This document shows positions 59,705-64,000 of a DNA stretch of 64,000 nucleotides, in pieces. The notes beneath the pieces were generated by a model. The model was not told where the DNA came from. It did no database searches and saw nothing but the letters and a program-made list of their open reading frames with translations. The position numbers and the translations under genes were made by a program. The first letter of the stretch is position 1. Each line of letters begins with the position of its first letter. Where the stretch lies: the NCBI RefSeq assembly GCF_019802085.1, contig NZ_JAHVHV010000005.1, positions 213,234 to 277,233 on the forward strand, written 5' to 3'. Origin of the DNA: Ferrimonas balearica. Its GTDB lineage: Bacteria > Pseudomonadota > Gammaproteobacteria > Enterobacterales > Shewanellaceae.

Positions 59705-60817
59705 TCAGGTCCAGGTCTCGGCAAACACCCTTGCCAGGTTGGCGCCAATCACCTTGTCGATGACCCGAGAGGGGTAGCCCAGTTCGGCCAGATCGGCGGC
59801 CACCAACTCCATGCGACGGGGGTTGTTGTAGTGGGGGATAAAAGGAGGGCGATCCGGGCTCTCTCCCGGGGCGGAGATCCCGGCGGCGCGGCGGGCCAGC
59901 ACTTCGGCCTTAAGGGCCTGACGGTATTCTGGGCCGTCGTCGATGGGCTCGATCCCCTGGTCGCTGCCAACGCTGACGGCGTCTTCACCGCACAGGTTCA
60001 GGGCATGCTTAAGGTGGGCCAGGAACATCTCCTTGGTCAGCTCCCCCTGGCCGCCATCCAAAAACGGCATCTGGTAGATCCCCACCACGCCCCCGCCTTC
60101 GGCGACCCGCTTGAGCTCGGCATCGTCGTTGTTGCGTGGGTGGCGATAGATGGCGTTGCAGCCGGTGTGGGTCAGCGCCAGGGGTGCCTGGGCCTGGTCC
60201 AGGGCGTCGCGCACCGTCTGGCGGTTGCCGTGGGAGAGATCCACCAGCACCCCGTGCTGCTGCGCGGCTGCCAGCCATTGGCGTCCTGCCTCGCTCAGCC
60301 CGTTGGACGCCGAGGCCAGACCGCCGGTGCCGATGGGAGAGGGGCCGTTGTAGGAGGGCTGCATGATGCGGGCGCCCAAACCGGCAAAGGTGGCCATGGC
60401 GTCTTCGTGGTCGGCGAACATCTCTACCGATTGGAAACCGATGATGATCCCCAGCTGCCCCTGGGCTTTGGCCAGGCGCAGATCCTCGGTGCGGGTCACC
60501 AGGCGCAGGTGATCCGGGTGGCGGCGGATAAGTGCCTGGGTGTTGGCGATCTTGGCCACGGTGGCGTCGAAGTCGTCGCCGGGGTAGGGGATGGTGGCGT
60601 TAACGGCGGTAATGCCGCTGGCCTTGAACGCCGCAAGTTGCGCTGGGCTGAGGTTCGTTTGCCCGGCATCAAAGGGCAGACAGAGACCGTCGATCACCAT
60701 GCCCCGGTCGTAGTCCGGCCAGAGTGGGGAGAGCGAAGCGTGCGCCGGCAAGCCCAGGGCCAGGGCACCGGCCCCCAGGCCCACCTGTTTGATGAACGTT
60801 CGACGATCCGTGGTCAT
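59705..60817 (-). CDS. Tat-exported M19 (membrane dipeptidase) relative with altered metal site
   Basis: 370 residues. The twin-arginine signal DRRTFIKQ with an Ala-rich core suggests folded export. The barrel resembles renal/membrane dipeptidase: DLSHGNRQTV, THTGCNAIYRHPRNN, and VSVGSDQGIEP. The usual N-terminal His-x-Asp of DGHNDLP is replaced by DGLCLPFD, and the bridging Glu region is changed, so the binuclear zinc site may differ or be lost. Such variants exist in the family, and the substrate is unknown. ATG 60817 follows AAGGAG. Divergent from the amidohydrolase gene. Confidence 0.82.
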   Translation of the reverse strand: MTTDRRTFIKQVGLGAGALALGLPAHASLSPLWPDYDRGMVIDGLCLPFDAGQTNLSPAQLAAFKASGITAVNATIPYPGDDFDATVAKIANTQALIRRHPDHLRLVTRTEDLRLAKAQGQLGIIIGFQSVEMFADHEDAMATFAGLGARIMQPSYNGPSPIGTGGLASASNGLSEAGRQWLAAAQQHGVLVDLSHGNRQTVRDALDQAQAPLALTHTGCNAIYRHPRNNDDAELKRVAEGGGVVGIYQMPFLDGGQGELTKEMFLAHLKHALNLCGEDAVSVGSDQGIEPIDDGPEYRQALKAEVLARRAAGISAPGESPDRPPFIPHYNNPRRMELVAADLAELGYPSRVIDKVIGANLARVFAETWT

Positions 60818-61004
60818 GCTGTCGCTCCTTGCGCTTGACTGTCGTTCCACCTTAGAGCATCGCCATCCAGTGAATAAAGGGGGGCAAGAAACAAATACCT
60901 TTTACTCTGGGTAAATAATCTTTTCCCTCGCGTCCGCTTTTTCCTCGCTCGTCCCAACGCTACCATCTACCCACAGGACACTGACCACCCATCAAGGAAG
61001 ACCC

Positions 61005-62642
61005 ATGCGAACACTGCCGGCCACCCTGGCCCTGCTGGCCGCCACCCTGTGCGGAGCGGCCTGGTCCGCCCCCCATACCGCCCTGACCGGCGTAACCGTC
61101 ATCGATGGCCGGGGCAACCCGCCCAAGCCCAACCAGACCCTGCTGCTTGAGGAGGACCGCATCGCCGCCATCTACCCCACCGGCAGTCGGCCCCTGCCCG
61201 ACGGGGTGACCGTGGTGGCGCTGACCGGCAAGCACGTGATCCCCGGGCTCATCGACAGTCACGTTCACCTGGCCACCGCGCCGGACCAGGGGGAGGATGT
61301 GGCGGACAACGTCGTCAATCTGCGCCACCTGTTGCACGGTGGCGTCACCGCAGTGCGAGACATGGGGGGCGATGCCCGGGTGCTGGGCTACCTGGCCCGC
61401 CAGACCCTGCTGGACCGCATCGATGGGCCGGATCTCTTCTACTCCGCCATCATTGCCGGGCCGGCGTTCTTTACCGATCCCCGCACCGTGGCCTCCAGTG
61501 CCGGCTTTACCTCGGGCCAGACCCCCTGGATCCGTTCGGTCACCAGTGACAGCGACTTGCCCAGGCTGCTGGCCCAGGCCAAGGGGGCCGGGGCTACCGG
61601 CATCAAAATCTACCGCAACGTGCCCAAGGCGCTGATGGCGCCTTTGGTGGAGGAGGCCCATCGCCAGGGCCTCAAGGCCTGGTCTCACCTCTACGTGAAT
61701 CCCGCCTCCCCCGTCTCCGCCGCCGAGGCGGGCATGGACGGGGTGTCCCACGCCGCCTATTTCCCCGGTTGGACCGACCAGGCCTATCAGCGGTGGACCA
61801 GCCAGAAGGTGTTTGAACCGGCCATGCTGGAGCGCGCCGAGGTGGATGAGCTGCTGGCGGAGCTCAAACGCCAAGGGGTGATCATCGACGCCACTTTGGT
61901 GATCTTCGACCGCCTCAGTCGCACCCTGGCCACGCCCAAGTACATCAACAACGATTTGGCCGGGGTGGCCTTTGTCCAGCGGGCCCACCAGGCGGGGGTG
62001 CGGATAGCCGCCGGCACCGACCAGGGGATCAGTCTCGAGGATCCCACCCCGCCCATCCACGATGAGTTGGTGCTGCTGGTGGAGCGGGGCGGGCTCAGTC
62101 CCCTCGAGGCGATCCAGGCGGCCACCCACCACGGTGCCCTGCTGCTCGGCCGGGAAGCGGAGTTTGGTGCCATCGAGGTGGGTAAGAAGGCCAACCTGTT
62201 GGTGCTCAATGCCGACCCCATCGAAGCCATCCACAACACCCGCGACATCGGCCATGTGCTGAAGAACGGTCGCTTCATCTACCGCGGTGTTGAGCAGATG
62301 AACCTGCCCTTTTCGGACGCCCGGGCGTTGGGGGAACAGCTCATCCTCTCCGGTCAAATCGGCAACCTGCCGGGCACGTTTTCCGTGGTGCAGGGGGGAA
62401 TCAAAGCGGAGATGACCCAGGCGCTGGCCAATATGGATGCGGTGCTGCGCCAACACGGCATGAGTGCCACCGACGTGCGCAAGTGCACCGTGATGCTGGC
62501 GGACATTGACGAGTGGCCCCTGGCCAACGAGGCGTACCGGGCCTATTTCAACCAGGCCCCCCTGCCGGCCCGCAGCGCCTTCGCCACCGGCGGCCTGGCC
62601 CTGGATGCCCGGGTTGAACTGGAGTGCACCGCCGAGCGCTGA
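61005..62642 (+). CDS. Secreted amidohydrolase fused to a RidA (YjgF) domain
   Basis: 545 residues. Signal peptide (LALLAATLCGAAWSA). The amidohydrolase barrel has His86-x-His88 in IDSHVHLA, a candidate carbamylated Lys in TGIKIYRN, further His in KAWSHLY and GVSHAAY, and Asp in AAGTDQG. The family includes imidazolonepropionase- and prolidase-type hydrolases. From about residue 430 a complete RidA-like domain follows: LILSGQIGNLPG, NMDAVLRQHGMSATDVRKCTV, and the RidA-type arginine in LPARSAFATGGLALDARVELE. RidA hydrolyses reactive enamines and imines. The fusion suggests coupled handling of an unstable product in the periplasm. Confidence 0.88.
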   Translation: MRTLPATLALLAATLCGAAWSAPHTALTGVTVIDGRGNPPKPNQTLLLEEDRIAAIYPTGSRPLPDGVTVVALTGKHVIPGLIDSHVHLATAPDQGEDVADNVVNLRHLLHGGVTAVRDMGGDARVLGYLARQTLLDRIDGPDLFYSAIIAGPAFFTDPRTVASSAGFTSGQTPWIRSVTSDSDLPRLLAQAKGAGATGIKIYRNVPKALMAPLVEEAHRQGLKAWSHLYVNPASPVSAAEAGMDGVSHAAYFPGWTDQAYQRWTSQKVFEPAMLERAEVDELLAELKRQGVIIDATLVIFDRLSRTLATPKYINNDLAGVAFVQRAHQAGVRIAAGTDQGISLEDPTPPIHDELVLLVERGGLSPLEAIQAATHHGALLLGREAEFGAIEVGKKANLLVLNADPIEAIHNTRDIGHVLKNGRFIYRGVEQMNLPFSDARALGEQLILSGQIGNLPGTFSVVQGGIKAEMTQALANMDAVLRQHGMSATDVRKCTVMLADIDEWPLANEAYRAYFNQAPLPARSAFATGGLALDARVELECTAER

Positions 62643-62663
62643 CTCCCGCCCGGCGCAAGACGC

Positions 62664-63560
62664 TCACCAGCGTGGCCGGGCAAAATGGGCCTTCAGGGCC
62701 TCGACGAAGGTGCGCACCTTGGGGTGCTGGGCCGCGGTCTGGGGATAGATGGCGGAGATGGCGATGGGCGGAATGCGCCAGGGGGCGAGGACTTCGACAA
62801 GCCGGCCCTGGCGAACGTACTCGGCCACCGAATAATCCGGGGCCTGGACGATCCCTTCGCCCATGGCGGCCATGTCGTTCAACACCCGGCCGTTATTGGA
62901 CGCCAGGTGCCACTGCAGTCGCTGTTTGCGCACCTCTCCCTGGTGTTGAAACAGCCACTGCTCACCCCGGGGAGTTTCGGTAAAGAGCAGACAGCGATGC
63001 TGGGCCAGGGCTTCCGGGCGCGCCGGAGTGCCCATCTGTGCCAGGTATTCGGGACTGGCCCAGGTGCCCAGGTGGGTGTGGGCAATGGCGGTGGCAATCA
63101 GACGGGAGTCGGGCAGAAATGGGGCCACGCGGATGGCCAGGTCCACCCGGTCGGCAATGAGATCCACGGTACGGTTGGTCAGTGACAGGTCGACCTGCAC
63201 CTGGGGATAGCGTCGCTGGTAGCCGGCCATCATGGACGCCAGGTACTGGGAACCGAACTCCAAACTGGCGCTGACCGTCAGCCGCCCGGTGGGAAACTGC
63301 CCCTGCTGGGCGGCGTTCTGGTCTGCCTGGGCCAGTTGTCTGAGCAGGCCGCGCACCTCGTCGTAGTAGCGTTGCCCTACCTCAGTCACCGTGACCTGGC
63401 GGGTGGTGCGATGAAACAAACGCACCCCCAGGTGGGCCTCCAGCTGGGTGATGTGTTTGCTGACCATCGCCGTGGACAGATTCTGCTGGCGGGCCACGGC
63501 GCTGAACTGGCCCAGCTCCACCACCTGGCAGAACACTTCAATGGCTTCGAGCCGCTTCAT
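62664..63560 (-). CDS. LysR-family transcription regulator
   Basis: 298 residues. An N-terminal winged helix-turn-helix (MKRLEAIEVFCQVVELGQFSAVARQQNLSTAMVSKHITQLE) is followed by the periplasmic-binding-like effector domain. It is of the small CrgA/AaeR-like subgroup. The true start is ATG 63560 after AAAGGAG; upstream in-frame codons are rejected. It is convergent with the amidohydrolase gene (21-base gap), so a regulatory link to it is not implied by position. Confidence 0.93.
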   Translation of the reverse strand: MKRLEAIEVFCQVVELGQFSAVARQQNLSTAMVSKHITQLEAHLGVRLFHRTTRQVTVTEVGQRYYDEVRGLLRQLAQADQNAAQQGQFPTGRLTVSASLEFGSQYLASMMAGYQRRYPQVQVDLSLTNRTVDLIADRVDLAIRVAPFLPDSRLIATAIAHTHLGTWASPEYLAQMGTPARPEALAQHRCLLFTETPRGEQWLFQHQGEVRKQRLQWHLASNNGRVLNDMAAMGEGIVQAPDYSVAEYVRQGRLVEVLAPWRIPPIAISAIYPQTAAQHPKVRTFVEALKAHFARPRW

Positions 63561-63688
63561 CGGCACCGCACTCCTTTGCGTGGAAAAACGCCATCTCACC
63601 ACAATGGCCGCGCGATGCCCACAAAACCGTCACTTTTGCCTGGGGAGGCGAATCTTTCGCCACTCGGAATCAATTGTCGAAAAACCCC

Positions 63689-63716
63689 TTGCGCCGGGCA
63701 ATTCGCTCCCTATAAT
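63689..63716 (+). promoter_or_regulatory. rRNA operon promoter P1
   Basis: TTGCGC, 16-bp spacer, TATAAT, followed by the GC-rich discriminator GCGCTCCC, as in rrn P1 promoters that respond to ppGpp. An AT-richer stretch lies upstream (possible UP/Fis sites). Confidence 0.85.
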
Positions 63717-63828
63717 GCGCTCCCTGTCGACGGGGCACGGCACCGGGCTTAACCGGTAAAACCGCCACGACGACCGACCCGGTCCTTAGGGATTTGGTCG
63801 GCCGCAAAGGAAAGTTTCGCACTGACCC

Positions 63829-63856
63829 TTGACGGCGTGGGAGGATTCACTAGAAT
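63829..63856 (+). promoter_or_regulatory. rRNA operon promoter P2
   Basis: TTGACG, 16-bp spacer, TAGAAT, then ACGCCTCC. It lies 140 bp after P1, as in tandem rrn promoters of gammaproteobacteria. Confidence 0.85.
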
Positions 63857-63862
63857 ACGCCT

Positions 63863-64000
63863 CCTGTCCCTAACGGGACGACGCTCTTTAACAATTAGTC
63901 AGACAATCTGTGTGGGCACTCACGCGGGATTGAGATTTCATCATTTATCTCAATGCTAACTGAGTGACACCAAGTTAATTCAGTATTCATTGAGTAGGTC
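63863..64000 (+). other. Leader of an rRNA operon (16S lies beyond the right edge)
   Basis: The boxA antitermination element GCTCTTTAACAAT is at 63883-63895, followed by the conserved leader AGTCAGACAATCTGTGTGGGC. The later part pairs with the 3' side of 16S for RNase III processing. The mature 16S start motif is not reached by base 64000. Confidence 0.9.

Overview
This 64 kb window is a GC-rich, densely coded chromosome segment of a gammaproteobacterium, most likely an Alteromonadales member of the Ferrimonas/Shewanella type. The case rests on four things: the order cysK ... cysZ-smc-zipA-ligA; an SMC condensin rather than MukB next to zipA-ligA; the block DUF4212/Na+ symporter/CBS-DUF294 protein/DnaQ-like exonuclease; and an rrn leader with P1, P2 and boxA. 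The genus is an inference. No phage, insertion sequence, CRISPR array or tRNA was seen.

Layout. 1-17 kb: truncated membrane protein, cysK, RDD protein, small secreted protein, DUF5916 outer-membrane protein, cysZ, smc, zipA, ligA, a c-di-GMP HD-GYP protein, a nucleoside-diphosphate-sugar epimerase-like protein, a Cys-rich HTH regulator and a SIMPL protein. 17-25 kb: two-part sodium:solute symporter, CBS/DUF294 signalling protein, exonuclease, LRAT-fold protein, HDOD protein and a stand-alone ketoacyl-ACP synthase III. 25-37 kb: a hydroxyproline catabolic region. It holds a GntR/FCD regulator, a 2-oxoglutarate semialdehyde dehydrogenase, 4-hydroxyproline epimerase, pyrroline-hydroxycarboxylate deaminase, trans-3-hydroxyproline dehydratase, D-amino-acid dehydrogenase, a proline aminopeptidase and a pyrroline-2-carboxylate reductase-like enzyme. 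Palindromes of the form ATTGTATACAAT lie at the control regions. 37-40 kb: M48 peptidase and LemA.

39.8-57 kb: a saccharide utilisation region with GH3 lipoprotein, sugar MFS transporter, GH1, GPH transporter, LacI regulator and a TonB-dependent receptor. It is followed by an operon of two flavin-dependent tryptophan-halogenase-family proteins, a SapC protein, a JmjC/cupin-like protein and a DUF6445-like putative Fe(II) oxygenase. Two exact LacI-type operators and a third weaker one sit just after the promoters of GH1, the receptor and the halogenase operon. This suggests one regulon, and it is the part of the window whose biology is least explained.

57-64 kb: metNIQ under a MetJ-type operator embedded in its promoter; a Tat-exported M19 dipeptidase relative; a secreted amidohydrolase fused to a RidA domain; a LysR regulator; and tandem rRNA promoters whose 16S gene lies beyond the right edge. 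All assignments come from reading motifs by eye. No alignment, profile search or expression data were available.
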